A stretch of DNA of 54,263 bases from Antrodiella citrinella. Lineage: Eukaryota > Basidiomycota > Agaricomycetes > Polyporales > Steccherinaceae. Location: assembly GCA_004802725.1 (NCBI GenBank), contig SGPM01000155.1:7360-61622 (forward strand), in the 5' to 3' direction. The notes below the pieces were generated by a model, which was not told the origin of the DNA, made no database searches, and saw nothing but the letters and a program-made list of their open reading frames with translations. Position numbers and translations under genes: made by a program. Each line of letters starts with the position of its first letter. The stretch's first letter is position 1. Shown piece by piece: positions 1-12,069 of the stretch.

Positions 1-1260
1 CATTGGCGTCANGNCNNNNTNNGNNNNGNNCNANNCNGCTTCGGAGNNNANNTNCNTCNNNGNNNNCTCCTNCCTCNTNNCNCNNTNCTTCCCGTATCAC
101 AATTTTCGACATTAGCGCAGTCATTACCATTCTCACAATCCTGAATGGCGAATCATCGTCATTTTCGCTCTGCACGTCGCTGACTCCTCCTTCCAATACT
201 TCATCCTCTGACCTTACGATAGACGGCGTCTTTCCACCCTTCAACGCACNACCCAGTCAACAGAGCGTGTCGATACGGAGGGNTGCTTTCAGTTCATCCT
301 GTACGGTTGTATGCGAGCNGGCCGCTCATCACGATNATGAAAGTACGTACCTTGAATCGCCTGTTTTTTTAATATCTGATAAACTNAACTTTACGTGCAG
401 CTTCAATGCGGTCGTTCATANGAGCTCCAACACCTCAANCTGAATGGTCGTGNTTCTCCTTCCGATCTTCAAAACGCGCCTTCCGTCGTCTTTGAGGGGA
501 GCGTATGGACATTTTNTGAAGGTATGCAGTCGATATCTTCTTGTCGTGCCACTTGTCGCTCAAAAATTCTGCGCCACAGTATATTTTGTGTCTGATTCGT
601 GACTGAGTGCCCAGAACAGCCTGTTCGTGTGCACGGCAGACGTACGCCATGGTCCACGTCCTCATCAACTCCTTTAGCTNCGGACGCTCTCACGATTTCA
701 CGTCGCTCTGCCTCATTTCCAGCCACACTAACGGGACGTACACATTCGTGAAAAACTGATACAANNTGCAAGACTCGGCGGGCTGTACCGGTGTCCATCG
801 GGATTTCCAGTGAAGATCGTCGACGGGCAGTATACTCACAAGATCTCCGGTGGTCCTNCACCGATCTTGTCTTCTTCAGACAGAGGACGTCGCTGTTAAA
901 ATCGGCGAGATCGTGAAGGAGGAGCTTTAGTGTNGCCTCACATAGGACGAAGCAACCAGTTAGATATATATCGATCAGGGGCCAGTCCAACCCGTGCATG
1001 AGCACATGCTTACGACATTCGAAGACTTCTCTGATGCTCTCTGTAACCTTCGTCGGCCCTGGCGACNCAGCGACGCAGGTCTGTCATCTCGGTCTCTCTG
1101 TCATCCTGNCNTTCACTCTNCTTCACAGCGGGCCAGTGGAGGTGGAACACTTCGGGCCCTACGATTGTCCAACACCGATATAGCTCCTCGCGCATGCACC
1201 TGGTCGAGATAGAGAAGGATCCCTGCTCACGGAATGAGATTCTATTTCGCTATNTTAACT
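1..1260. other. Low-quality left edge with possible partial minus-strand gene
   Basis: The first ~110 bases are mostly N, and single Ns recur to about 1251, which fits a poor contig end. The minus strand stays open from 1005 to 469 (178 codons). It has a plausible donor (GTGAGT) near 821-826 and alternative frames that also look coding around 770-450, so several exons of one minus-strand gene running off the left edge may be present. I recognise no domain, and the Ns prevent a reliable model. Confidence 0.3.
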
Positions 1261-2043
1261 GCCAGGGTATTTTCATCGCAGGTTATGAAATTTTGTCGGA
1301 GGCCCTGGGCCGCAATGTGAATATGTGAGCCTTCGTTTAGCCTCATCAGTACCTTTTTACTCAATGATCTCCACCAGGTATATCCTCAGCTTGGATGGAT
1401 GTAGAGGATTATGTCTTCGTTCGGTAACTTTTCTGAGTGTCCGCCTTCCATTCCAAGACTGAGCTGCTTCACTACTTTTCCTGTTCAATGACTGTCCTAG
1501 CAATAGGGGCAACTCACATCACACGAGACTGTTCGCTCACTTTCTTGCGCAGGCGTCCTCATTTTGTAGTTGCGGCTTTCTTTTTGTTGTTGCACGATGA
1601 CCACCGACCGCGACACTCCTGTTTCGTTAAAGAGGTGTGGTGGTGTATGCGCTCAATGACGACCATATCTCGCTATCTCGATCGTCTGACTGGAAGGCAA
1701 CGGGTACCGACTCATAACCTATGGTGTGCTCCGGCGCTATCTCGCTACATATTCACTTGCACAATGAACGTGTATCAGGAGCATGCCAATATTACGAGTA
1801 AGTCTTTATGATTTCCAAGTCTGATCAGTCTCGACCTATCTGACAACTTTTTTACTTTGAGGTTTCGCCTTAAGCCAAAGCAAACGCTGAAAACATGCGT
1901 CACACGTAGGTAGAGAAGATCGATGGATTATAGAAGGTTTGCAGCGTGTGCCTGTGTGGCGGCTTTCTGTATAAGTCGTGACCCATGCAAGCTCCGCTCT
2001 CTCATCTCCCCGCCCCACTTAGATCCCCCCATCTTGCCTCGTT
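1261..2043. other. Intergenic, nothing recognised
   Basis: Only short ORFs without recognisable motifs occur here. The last ~60 bases before the SET-domain gene are C-rich and pyrimidine-rich, as expected for a fungal 5' leader. I see no RNA gene or repeat. Confidence 0.5.
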
Positions 2044-4744
2044 ATGGCTGGGCAAGCTTCCGGTGCTCACCTCGCGTCCATGTTGGCATCCATGAATCTA
2101 TCTCCCGAGATCGTACAACGCATGATGCGTGACCCTACTCTGAGGCAAACGGTTGGCTCGAACGTGAACTCGATCCTGGGTCGCGGCGATTCACAACAGG
2201 GCAGCAATCTCGCTGGATCATTCGAATCGATGAGACAGTCAGCACTGCATGCAAAAGCCATCCATCTACGTGAGCGGTCGCTTCAGCCTGCGGTCGCACA
2301 AGAGTTACCCAGGACTGCATTACTTGCTAAACTTTCCCAAAATCGTCCTGTTGGATCCAATGAAGACTCGGGTTTAGTGGTGCTACGTCAAACCTTCCTT
2401 GGAACAGATCCCGAACATTCTGTCGAGAACCTGGAGCATTTGCAACGCAGTACGTGCTTCAACCTAGGTGTACGCATCTTATACACGCTTATGCTTGACT
2501 CAGTTGGAATCTTCGAGATGCTGGTGCGAAAGAGACACAAGGTGAGTCACCATAATCTTGACCTACAACGCATACTAAGCCGCCTTTAGGGTACCTATCT
2601 ACTCTGCCGGATCATTAGCAAACCAAGTGAGTGAAGTTACAAGACTTAACGTACGTGTTGCTTAATCTCACCATGTACTAGCCCACCACCTCAGCATTGA
2701 CGTGGCGGTGGAGGATCCTGATGCAGGAACCTCGATGCTCGCTATATATCATTATCCGTTCACACTCAATTGTTCCATCAACGAAGTCGACGAGTTATTC
2801 CCTATCGGCGCTATCATCGCATTGCGAGAGCCATACTACAAATTTGCATCTCGAGGCGATGTTCCGATGATTCGAGTGGATGCTGCCTCAGATATCATCT
2901 TCCTCGATCCTCACTCTGAACTTGCGCGGCAGGTTTCCTGGACGACAGGAGACACTGTCGATACTCCCAGCTATCCAACTACTCCAGAAGGCTGGAAGAA
3001 CCGCGGCAATGGTTTCTTCAAACGCAAGCAATGGTTATGTGCCGCGATGGCTTATTCAGACGGTTTAAAGCTAGCTCCTAGCCATCACTTGCTCCTTCTC
3101 AACCGGTCGCAGGCGTACCTGCATCTTCACTGGTACAATTCTGCCGCCCACGATGCAGAGTCTGTGTTGTCCATGCACCTGGATGACTCGGTAATTAACG
3201 TCAAAGCTGCAGTCAGATCTGCCAATGCATATTACGGCTCTGCTATGTATCGAGACGTCTTGCGGGTAGCCGGTCTGCATCCTGGCAATGCCGATGTCCA
3301 GACGACCTCTAGCAAGGCTAAGGAACGCCTTCAGGAGACCGTCACTGGGGTTTACAAATGGGATTCGATCTATTCAGGGTCGCGGGGACCAGCCTCTCGA
3401 CCAGATATCGCAAGCTTTCAAGGTTCAGTCGAAGTGGTCACACCTCCACATGGACGTCGTGGTTTGTTTGTTACCCGTAACGTCAAAGCGGGAGAGTTGC
3501 TGGTGAGTTTCTTCTATATGTTCAGAGCTCATGCGATACTGAAATTCTCGTTTAGCTAGTATCCAAACCCATAGTATCCTACTACCCGGAGGACAACCCA
3601 GAGTTTCAACACGAGCTGTTCACCTGCTTCAATTTTCTCACCGATAAACTGGGAAACCGGTGCGATTATGCACTGATTGATCTTCTGGTACAACGACTGT
3701 GGGACGACCCGAATGCTGCTAAGACTATCCAAGCCCTTTACTCTGGTAGTGACCTGCCGGCTTCGACAATTTATCCGTTCGCACCCATCCCTACTCGACC
3801 TCTTTCTCATCCCCGCACACCCTGCGTGGATATTGATATCAAACGAGTGGAAAGAGTCGCATCCCACAACACTCATGACATCGAGGACGATATGAAAGCG
3901 GTCAAATGGATGGGCCGGCACGACATGGCAGTTGGCGTGTATGAGCTGCCTTCTTTCTGCAACCACTCCTGTCTCCCCTCAGCGACCAAAGTCTTTTTTG
4001 GAGATGTGATCGTCATGCGGGCTGCCAGAGACCTCTCACGTGGAGAGGAAGTCACTTCGTACTACCGCCCCGGAACGAAGCCATACAATGACAGGGCGCG
4101 AGATCTGAATAGGGTATGGGGCTTCACCTGTGACTGTTGCATCTGTTTGGCGGATCGCGCGGATGGTCAGGCCGCTCTCTCGCTCCGTGCAAGAGTGTAC
4201 GATGAGCCTGCCCCATCCACGCTATCCAGCGCCCAGCAACGAGTTGCTGAGCTCCTGTCGTCGTACGTTGATACTCGGGAGCGTCGGCTTTGCGGTGTCA
4301 AGCCAGAGCTATATTTTGCGTACCATCACCTAGCAATGGCGTTCATGACTTCACGTGCAACTGGTTGGAGAGAGAACGCCGTTGAAGCCTTCATGAATGC
4401 ATTGGACGTGATTGGCATGGTCATCACCGATCGGAGTACCTCAGGCCCGCTACCTTCATCGTCAGCCACGCTGCCAGTCGACACTGCAAGGTTTCCAGCC
4501 TTTCCCCGGATCTGTCCATCGGTGATCGTACAAGTGGCTTCGCTGCTTGAGAGCATGGGTCAACGCGCGCGCGCGGCAAATTGGCTCAAAGTCGGAGTAT
4601 GGGGTGAGTGTTAATCGTATCTGACTCAGACGACCCCGAATCTGAACTTGACGTGCAGTAGAGAACTTGGTAACCGGAGGTGGCAGGGCTTTGTTCAAGC
4701 AGAAATACAGGAAAATGCTTGCTGGATTGGTATCGCGCGTGTAG
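2044..4744 (+). CDS. TPR and SET domain protein (SMYD-like lysine methyltransferase family)
   Basis: Five exons: 2044-2541, 2590-2626, 2682-3502, 3556-4603 and 4659-4744. The introns are 48-55 bp and join in frame to 829 residues. Residues ~280-365 form TPR-like helices (WKNRGNGFFKRKQW, then LLNRSQAYLHL). The split SET domain starts near residue 428 (GRRGLFVTRNVKAGELL) and resumes with the diagnostic NHSC motif near 586 and RGEEVTSYY. The Cys-rich post-SET stretch CDCCIC follows near 640. This order matches fungal TPR-SET proteins related to SMYD methyltransferases, which transfer methyl from S-adenosylmethionine to lysines of histones or other proteins. The start is the first ATG of the open frame. 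The final 28-codon exon is short but ends cleanly. I saw no classical MYND finger. The substrate is unknown. Confidence 0.85.
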
Positions 4745-5176
4745 CTCTGAAGTTTAAATTGTTCTCAAATTGTACTAGTATCATTGTATCAGGTTTCCAA
4801 TGTAGATTCTGGTTATGTCGGTCAAGTCCGAGTCAGTCACTGGATATGTCCCTGAGTGGATGGACGACGTTCGCACTCACCGATGCTACTTCGTCGCCCC
4901 ATTTGGTAGTTCCTTCTGTTCTCAGTCTCCAGGTTATATTGACTGTAGCTGAGGACGGATTGTAGAACAGCCAGCACAGAATCGTAGTCTAATTCAGCCG
5001 AGTCTCCTGCACGAAGTTTAATGCTTGTAGAGGATCCCATAGGACTGCTTCCACTAGAGACATGATCGCTGACGACAAATATGCTTACTTGGATGCCCAC
5101 TACCATCATCGACTATTCGCCACATATGGCGGCCGTGCAATGGTGGATCGACCAGAAAGCTCTATAATTGAAAATG
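4745..5176. other. Convergent intergenic region
   Basis: This lies between the stop of the SET gene (+) and the stop of COQ6 (-), so both 3' ends fall here. A 90-codon minus ORF (5109-4837) starts 67 bp past the COQ6 stop. It could be 3' UTR or a small gene, but it has no recognisable motif. Confidence 0.4.
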
Positions 5177-7140
5177 CTACCGAGGTGACGACCTGAATAA
5201 TTGTCGCAGACCCGACTGCAGAACTCCTGAAACAAGCTCTCCCGCATTCTTTGCATCGTTAATACCTCTCGCGAGGGCCTCCAGCCCTTGCGCAGCGATC
5301 CCAACACCGAGTTGACCTGGCGTACTTTTCACTTGATGGCTACCAGCTGAAACCATGAACGCTGCCTTGAGGGTGTCGAGCTCGTTCAACACTTCCAGAC
5401 CTACAGAGCGCGCCCAAACGACGGGGTCGGCGGTGGTAGAGTATAGCTTATGAAGCTTATCAACGGCGGCAAGCATTTTGTGATTCTCGAAGTACCGCGC
5501 GCGAGAGTAGGACATCAAGGATGTGTAAGAACCTGGAAAGGAACACGGTGAATACAGTACCGGGCGAAGAAGTCATTTGAAGACTTACCGATGTCGCCAC
5601 CGCGAGATAGAGAGTCGTGAATACAGTGCGCAAGGGCTTCAGCGTCTGCAAGGCCGAGATTCAATCCTTGGCCGGCAAGAGGGTGGGTGGTATGGGCTGC
5701 GTCGCCAATAAGCACGGTGCGTGACCCTTGACCCTCACCGATATACGTGTCCGCATGTGAAAAACGCAGCGGGAACGAAGCCACAGTGCCCGGCTGAATA
5801 GACTTGACAAGAGGGGGGTAAGATTCTGCACCTTCAGGGGGAATGCCAGGCTCGCCAAGAGCTGACAGCGACGAGAGGGCAGAATTTGAATCGATGGAGT
5901 GTGACATCTCTCTGAATCGAACCTCGTCCTGCAATTGCTGGAGAGTGATAGATGTGCCTGAAGCATGGGCTTCAAGTAGCCTCTCATGGAGATATCTCAT
6001 GGAGACTTCTGGTAGGCGGAAAGCGGCGTTGACCATACCAACGAGAACAGCAGGGTCGACAGACTTCAGAGCACTGGCTATATGGGGTTTCGTTGACCAG
6101 ACCATCGTAGAAGCTGTGTCGGACAGCGGAAGGAAAGCTATTGGACCCGTGGGGAGGAACCGTTGGTAGGCCACTGTGTTCTGAGGTCCGTATGGACTCC
6201 GAGGCGCGTGGACGAGTGTAGCAACAACGCCATGTGTGTCGTAGGCCCAACCGTACGACTGAATGCCAGCGTATGTCCGGACAGGGGAGTTGAAACCGTC
6301 TGCTCCTACCTGAGGGGCTGTTCAGTACTACGGCTGCTACCTCGGTCTTGAAGAACTCACTAAGAGACGTGCGCGGATGACCCTTCCATCAGATAGATGT
6401 ACAACAGGCCAACTGTTGCCTTCTCTGTCATCGTTCGTGATGGATTCCACTTTGACTTTATCGACCAGTTCCACGCCCGGGGAAGATTCCAGATACCGTA
6501 AGAGGGCTCTCTGCAGATTGAGATTCTCGGTCAAGCGAGACAGCTCTCCTAGAGGGCGACCGTTTGAAGTCATGTCCGAAGCAGAGAAGGTGATACGAGC
6601 ATCTGAAACGCCATCCCACACCTGAGAGATCAATCCATGCGTGAGGAAAGCCAGGGATCGGTCAATTACCTGCATTTCTTCAACCGGACCAGTCCTTGTC
6701 TCGTCGACATAGGACCACGCGCCGATACCTGGAATGATGTAAGATTCTTCAAAATCTGCAAGCTCTCGAACGTACTCACCGCGTAGAAACTCCTGCGACG
6801 CGTTGGTGATAGAGCTCACGCGGTTGGAGTATGCATCTGGAGGGAGCCGCCATGCCTTTGTCTTCGACAGGTCTCCGGCTTCGATGAGAGTGACTCTCAT
6901 GGTTTCCTGTATTATTTTTGACGAGCCTGCACTACTTGTTGAATGACAGATGTTTCGTACTGATGGAAGGTGAAGCTTACCCAAAGCCCCGGCTAACGCG
7001 AGCCCCGCCGGTCCTCCACCTACGATCACAACGTCGCTATGTTCTACGGCACTTGAGGAAGCATACTGTCTCGCTGGAGATAGTGTTAGGTGCTCCCATA
7101 TCGTCCTCGCCGTCAAACGTCTTGTACTCGCCAGCATCAT
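5177..7140 (-). CDS. COQ6: Ubiquinone biosynthesis monooxygenase COQ6, mitochondrial
   Basis: FAD-dependent monooxygenase of the UbiH/COQ6 family, which hydroxylates C5 of the coenzyme Q ring on the matrix side of the inner membrane. Proposed exons, minus strand: 7140-6981, 6893-6780, 6728-6670, 6621-6361, 6309-5589 and 5532-5177 (556 residues). The N-terminus is Arg/Ser/Ala-rich like a mitochondrial presequence. It is followed by the dinucleotide fold VIVGGGPAGLALA (residues ~38-50), the DG motif VGADGFNS and the second FAD motif VLIGDAAHTTHPLAGQG. The phrases IGAWSYVDETR and MQVWDGVSDARI appear only after splicing, which supports the small introns. The first intron (6980-6894) is the least certain because its acceptor is unusual. 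The length is above the ~470-480 usual for the family, owing to a linker before the second FAD motif. Confidence 0.9.
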
Positions 7141-7252
7141 TGCATGAAGTAGAGGTCAAAGTTCAAGGTCTTGATTCTTGAAGCCTGAGCGCGAGACCTT
7201 TCGCGAAATGTAAATGTGTGCGTTGTGACGGTGGTGAGGGTCGGCTCCCCGC

Positions 7253-7351
7253 GGGTCGGTGGCGTAGTTGGTTATCGCATCTGTCTTACATTTGTTGTCA
7301 TACGATAGTCACGTGCACAGAAGGCCGTCAGTTCGATCCTGGCTCGACTCA
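7253..7351 (+). tRNA. tRNA-Val (anticodon UAC) with a 25-nt intron
   Basis: The sequence folds as a full cloverleaf. The acceptor stem is GGGTCGG (7253-7259) with TCGACTC (7344-7350). The D stem is GCG/CGC, and the anticodon stem TCTGT pairs with ACAGA (7317-7321). The variable loop has 5 nt, and the T arm is GTCAG-TTCGATC-CTGGC. The anticodon TAC is at 7287-7289. An intron at 7291-7315 sits after position 37, the canonical nuclear tRNA intron site, and the mature loop reads CTTACAC. The A box (around GGCGTAGTTGG) and B box (GTTCGATCC) are intact, so Pol III transcription is expected. The gene lies 112 bp upstream of COQ6, in divergent orientation. Confidence 0.93.
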
Positions 7352-7360
7352 TTTCTTTTT
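7352..7360 (+). terminator. Pol III terminator of tRNA-Val
   Basis: A run TTTCTTTTT begins directly after the discriminator base of the tRNA, the usual T-tract stop for RNA polymerase III. Confidence 0.85.
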
Positions 7361-7974
7361 ACTTGCCCTCCTTCACACGACGCCCAGAAGAACTAAGCGA
7401 GTATGTACGTTGTCCATTTGCATTTTACAGTACAATTTTGAGTCATGGCTAGACAGAATATTGAAGGGTAGTGAAAAGGGTGCGTCCGGAATAGGAATAT
7501 GTAGGTTGGTATAAGTAAGTGAACGAGAAAATAATCGTAACCCTGGACCATTGTCTGAGCCGGCATGAAGATGTGCATGCAGAGGGCAGAAAGCATATCG
7601 CAGCAGAAGTGTCTGAAGACGAGGCGTAAGCAGCTGGGCGAGTCATAAGTGCGCGTGCGTGTGGATCAACGAAGAAGAAAATCTCGGAATGCATGTGCAG
7701 ATTGAATTGGATTGTGTGGTCTGAAGCGAATGCAAAACCCCGGGGACAACTTATTGTAAATTGCAGGGATATCTAGATGGGATGGATGGGATGAATCTGT
7801 GTGAAGGCAACAGGATCGAGGAATGGTGTAAGAGAGAAAGACATGACAAGTGGAAGTGAGAAAGAATGTGGCGAGACGAAAGTAATGGTGAGGCGCATCA
7901 TCGAGGAATACGAGAACATAACACAAGTCCCAGGGAGAACGGAAAAAGAAAATATTAGAGCGTCCAATGTCCGG
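7361..7974. other. Region downstream of ZDS1, no gene seen
   Basis: About 610 bp between the tRNA terminator and the ZDS1 stop. Only short ORFs without conserved motifs. It probably holds the ZDS1 3' UTR. Confidence 0.5.
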
Positions 7975-10694
7975 TCACTTCCTTCGCTGTTGCTGGTAAT
8001 ACGCCAGCGGGACGTCCTCCTCTTCACTTACCCTCCGTTGTGGTTGCGGCGCGACAGCATGCGCGCTTTGTCCCTTCCTGAGCTTTCCATTCACCTGCGA
8101 CGGAGCCGACTGCGCGACAGCAGTTGCGGATAGTGATCGTCCAGGAGACCTTCCGCCTCCGCTATAAGGCTGTGGCTGTTTCTCCTGCGCAGGTGTATAC
8201 CTGAGTTGCGTTGGCGGCGATCGTGCACGTCGTGGGCTGGTGGGATTAGAAGGCGGCGATATTGCTCTTGGTGGCGGCGAGGGGGATGTCTGCGCACGGG
8301 ACACGGACTGCTGCGTACCTGGTTGAGCCATCCACCCACCCTGATCCACAATCACCGGAGGCATTGCTCCAGGCGGTAATGAAGGCGCAGAATAATTCAT
8401 AGGGTATGGCGGGCCTTGCTGTGGATTCGCAGAGCCATTGTAGTACCGCTGAGCCTGTTGAGGTTGCGGCTGTACTAGCTGCACAGACGAGTACCCCGCC
8501 GGTTGCATGCCGTGCTGACCAGAAGGTGTTCTCCCCTGTTGGTGCGGGTGACCACCTGCAGTCGGAGGAGCCGAAGGCGACCGCGGTTGTCCCGCCTGAG
8601 TAAACCCGCCATACTCTTGCTCTATCGCGCGATGTTGCATGTCGTACTGTGGACCGCGAACAGGCATCTCCGCTTTTCGTGTGCCGCTAGTAGTAGTGCC
8701 CGACCCGTTCTTCGTCAGACTGCCTCTTCTTGGTTCCTTCTTCTGTTCAGCCTGCTTTTCCCGCTCCCTCTCTAACCTTTCCCGCTCCGCCTTCTCCTGA
8801 TCCTCGCGCTCCTTACGTTCGCGTTCTGCCTGTGCCTGTTGCTCCTTCTCCAGTGGGGTACCGTTGGCTGCAGAGGCGTTCGCAGAGCCCGCTCCTCCTG
8901 TCGGTGAGGCTGGAGACGCAGCCTTGTTGTTAATGACGCCGAGATACCAGAACATCAGATTACTGATCAGCACTTGCTCGTAGAGTGGTCTACGTGGGTT
9001 GGCTAGTTTGATATGACTGAGTCTGTAGATGGCTCGTTCCACGTGAATGGGATATCGTGAATAGCCGTTCACAGGGGTCAGCGAAGGGGAGGGTGCACGA
9101 CTCTTCGACGATTTAGACGCTCCCAAGAGTGCAGCTGCAGTTTCCCGGCCAGCTGTGCCAAGTCCTAAGGGCGGGACCACGGTCTCATCTTGTTTCTTCT
9201 TCGTCCCAAACAGCGAGCCAAAGAACCCAGCATCCTTCTCCTTCTCCACTACTTTCTCCTTCTGCGTCTTCTTCCCACCCTTATCTCCACCCCATTTGCC
9301 GAACAATCCCTTTTTGTCTTTTTCCTTGTCCCTGCGATCAGGACTGGGCGAAGTGGAAGGTTGATAAGATTGAGTCTCATGTAGAGAGGGACGTTGAGTT
9401 GGTAGCGGCGGGACCGGAGGTATAGGCGAAGCGGAAGTAGAGACGATCTCGGGAGATGGAGAGCGAAGTGGTCCGGCAACGATGTCAGGAGCAGGAGGAG
9501 ACAGAGCGCGTTTCGGTTGTGGATGATGTAAGACTGGAGGCGTCGAAGTTTGGAGTGACAGACCGAAATCAAGTGGTAGTACTTCGGGATGAGAGGCGAC
9601 TTGCGGTGGAAGGAATTCCACCAACGGATCGGGTTCGCTGTATAGGATGGCGGCGGGTTCAGCGTCATCTAGATCAGGACTTGCATATGCATCGTATATG
9701 GACGTTTCCTCGCTGTAGGAATCTGGCCGAGGAAGAGGAGGAACTTGAGGAACATCGCTCTCATCACTGTGTCGCCTTGAGGCATCTTGATCACCGTGGT
9801 CACTCGACGACCGATCACTGGAGTTACGATGGTCTTTGCTTGAACGGGCAGTGGAGGCTCGCCGAGCGCGATTGGATGTGAAACGGTGAGGACCATCCAC
9901 GGTTCCAGCTTTGCGGGTCCTGGCTGCGCGACGCAAGATTTGGCCAGGACGCGGCACGATGATCGGGGAATCAGCTTCATCACCTAATTCCTCTTCGTAC
10001 TGGCCGAGAGCTAACCGAAGTTGAACAGAGGCGCGTATAAGTTGCAACAAGCAAACTCACCAGAGGGTGACACATTCAGACTAAGACTTCGTCTGAGCAC
10101 GTTCCGCAATCTAGCAGGATCGTCGCTTTGCGACGCTTCCTCCGCTAGCTCCTCGAGCTTCTGCAAGTCGCTGATGGTAAGTTGGGGAGCGGGATTTGAG
10201 AAGACGCTGGTGCGGTTCCTGCGTACGGGGAGAACAGTCTCCTCCTCGATACCGTCGTTGGCCGCAGGACTATATTGTCTACTTAGCATCGACTTTTTCC
10301 GGCCTAAACCACCTCCAATCGAGCTCACTGAGCTGGACCTGCTAATCCCAGCAGGTGCAACTCCATCTGCGGGGCCGCGGGCGTGTTCCTTCAGAAAAGC
10401 TCTAAATTCTGCAGGCGCGATCTCCGGATGGAGACGTGCTGGGACCCAGAAAAGGTGTGAGGGGTCGTCTGCGACATCACTGAGACCTGACTCGCTGCTG
10501 TCTTCGTGCGAGCTGCTGCTGGAGTCGTCGGTCGCGGACGGAGTCCAGTAGCCGCTGGATGTGGGTGATTGTGACGAAGCGTTTGGCAAGTCAGGATCCA
10601 GTATCAGGGAGCCCGGTCCCCCAGCTGTTGAGCGACGCCTTATATCCCGAAGAGTTTCGACTTCGCGGAGAATCTCGAACTCGGAGGGTTGCAT
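7975..10694 (-). CDS. ZDS1: ZDS1/ZDS2-family protein
   Basis: Two exons (10694-10061 and 10010-7975) joined across a 50-bp intron give 889 residues. Two conserved blocks identify the family. The N-terminal block HLFWVPARLHPEIAPAEFR lies near residues 81-99. The C-terminal Zds domain contains ERAIYRLSHIKLANPRRPL and LISNLMFWYLGVIN, near residues 525-570. Everything between and after is Ser/Pro/Gln-rich low complexity, with a Lys/Glu-rich charged tract before the C-terminal domain and another after it. Yeast Zds1/Zds2 bind the PP2A subunit Cdc55 and act in mitotic entry, polarity and mRNA export. Binding of PP2A-B55 here is inferred from family membership. The start is the first ATG of the frame. 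Confidence 0.85.
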
Positions 10695-11712
10695 GGTAAT
10701 GGCGACAGGGTGGGTGAGTGCGAACGATTGATGGGGGCGTTAGGAATGAAGTGAGGGGTTGAGCTCGCCTGGGAACGATGTTGAGGTCCTTGTCGTTGTT
10801 GGAAAGAGTGAACGGCGTTGTCGATGGCGACGACGGCGGCGAGAATGACGACGAAGAGAGGGACGGCGTCGGCAGCACACGAGATGAGCTCTGCGACAGA
10901 GGGCGCTCTCGTGCCTGGCATCCGGCGTCTCAGTATAGACGCCCATGGCTGATGCCTTTACCGCAATTTTTTAATTTTTATACTTTGGCCGGGTTCCTCG
11001 CCGAGTCTTCATCCTCGAATTCACTTCGTCTTCGTCAGATAATTGAAACCGGCTTTCACTTGCTGTCTTGCCTTGTCTTGCATACATCTTTGGAACTTGG
11101 AGGCCCCGCCGAGACAGAAACTGTCGAGTTGTCATGGTAATGTGGAACAAGTTGGCCTTTCTACACTAAGCCGCACCGGCTTATGACTTCGTTATAGCTG
11201 AGTCACTTGCAACTACGTATAATACTACAAAGTACGATAACTACAGCCACGCCTCATGAGAAAGAGGAAGTACTGGACCGAGCGACATTACATGTGTGAC
11301 CCAAATCCAACGTAAAGATCATCATTGTTTTCGTTGTCTTCAAGGACTCAAGCGGTACTAAAGTATGACTGAAGGTCCCCAGTTATCTTCTCGAACCACC
11401 TAATGAACAGCGAAGGAATTTCAAGGAACCTCCAAGACGTGAAGCTTCCTGATATGATATCAGAGATATGCATCAGAGGGCCGGCGGCGACGCTGGTTTA
11501 CATTGCTCTGGGATGCAAGAACTGCATCAAACTACTGTGGACCTTGGGTGGCCTGAACGTTGAACGTTGAACCACAATCAAGATTCAACATTGACAACAG
11601 CCTCGCAAGCTCATCCCAGTATGGGAACTGCACGAGGTTGTAGCACAACAGCGCCAAATAATTTCGCTACCGACAACACGATTTCAGACCGTTGGTATAG
11701 CGTAGAACCTCA
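10695..11712. other. ZDS1 upstream region
   Basis: Holds the ZDS1 promoter and leader. Minus-strand short ORFs up to 10946 precede the ZDS1 ATG and could act as upstream ORFs or 5' UTR. No conserved gene is visible. A short direct duplication, GAACGTT twice, lies near 11555-11570. Confidence 0.4.
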
Positions 11713-12069
11713 TCAAAAAATCGCACCAATCTTTTGGAACGGTAGACTGCAGCGCATAATCCATAAGAACGCTTGAAAAGGCAGAAAACGTCGTTCAAAC
11801 TGACTCCGATCGCAAGCGGCGGCAAGCCGTGATAAAACATCGATATACTACGTGTATGTGCCACAAACTTCATAGAGTCCAATTGACGGAATATACAGTT
11901 CACTCACTGTACACCAAGTCCAAGTTTTCTGGACTGCGGTCCCGATCACTCTCCGGTAAAGCTCAGGATGAGCTGGGAGGCCGAAGGAATGCCGGATAAA
12001 TTGAGCATCATGTGAAGCCTGAAACGTCGAGCTGTCAGTACTGACATGTGAGTTCTTGTCCATGGTCAC
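11713..12069 (-). CDS. Hypothetical small two-exon gene or gene remnant
   Basis: Exons 12069-11908 and 11847-11713 are separated by a 60-bp intron with donor GTGAGTG and acceptor ACGTAG. They join in phase 0 to 98 residues. The frame remains open upstream of the ATG to an acceptor-like TAG near 12107, so earlier exons may exist. Residues such as RHSFGLPAHPELYRRVIG look protein-like, but I recognise no domain. It may be a real small gene or a degraded fragment. Confidence 0.3.

Noticed and set aside
4837..5109. 90-codon minus ORF just past the COQ6 stop
   Set aside because: Probably COQ6 3' UTR; potential introns inside it do not keep frame and no family is recognisable.
10021..10551. 176-codon plus ORF over ZDS1 exon 1
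   Set aside because: Antisense to a conserved, well-supported coding exon.
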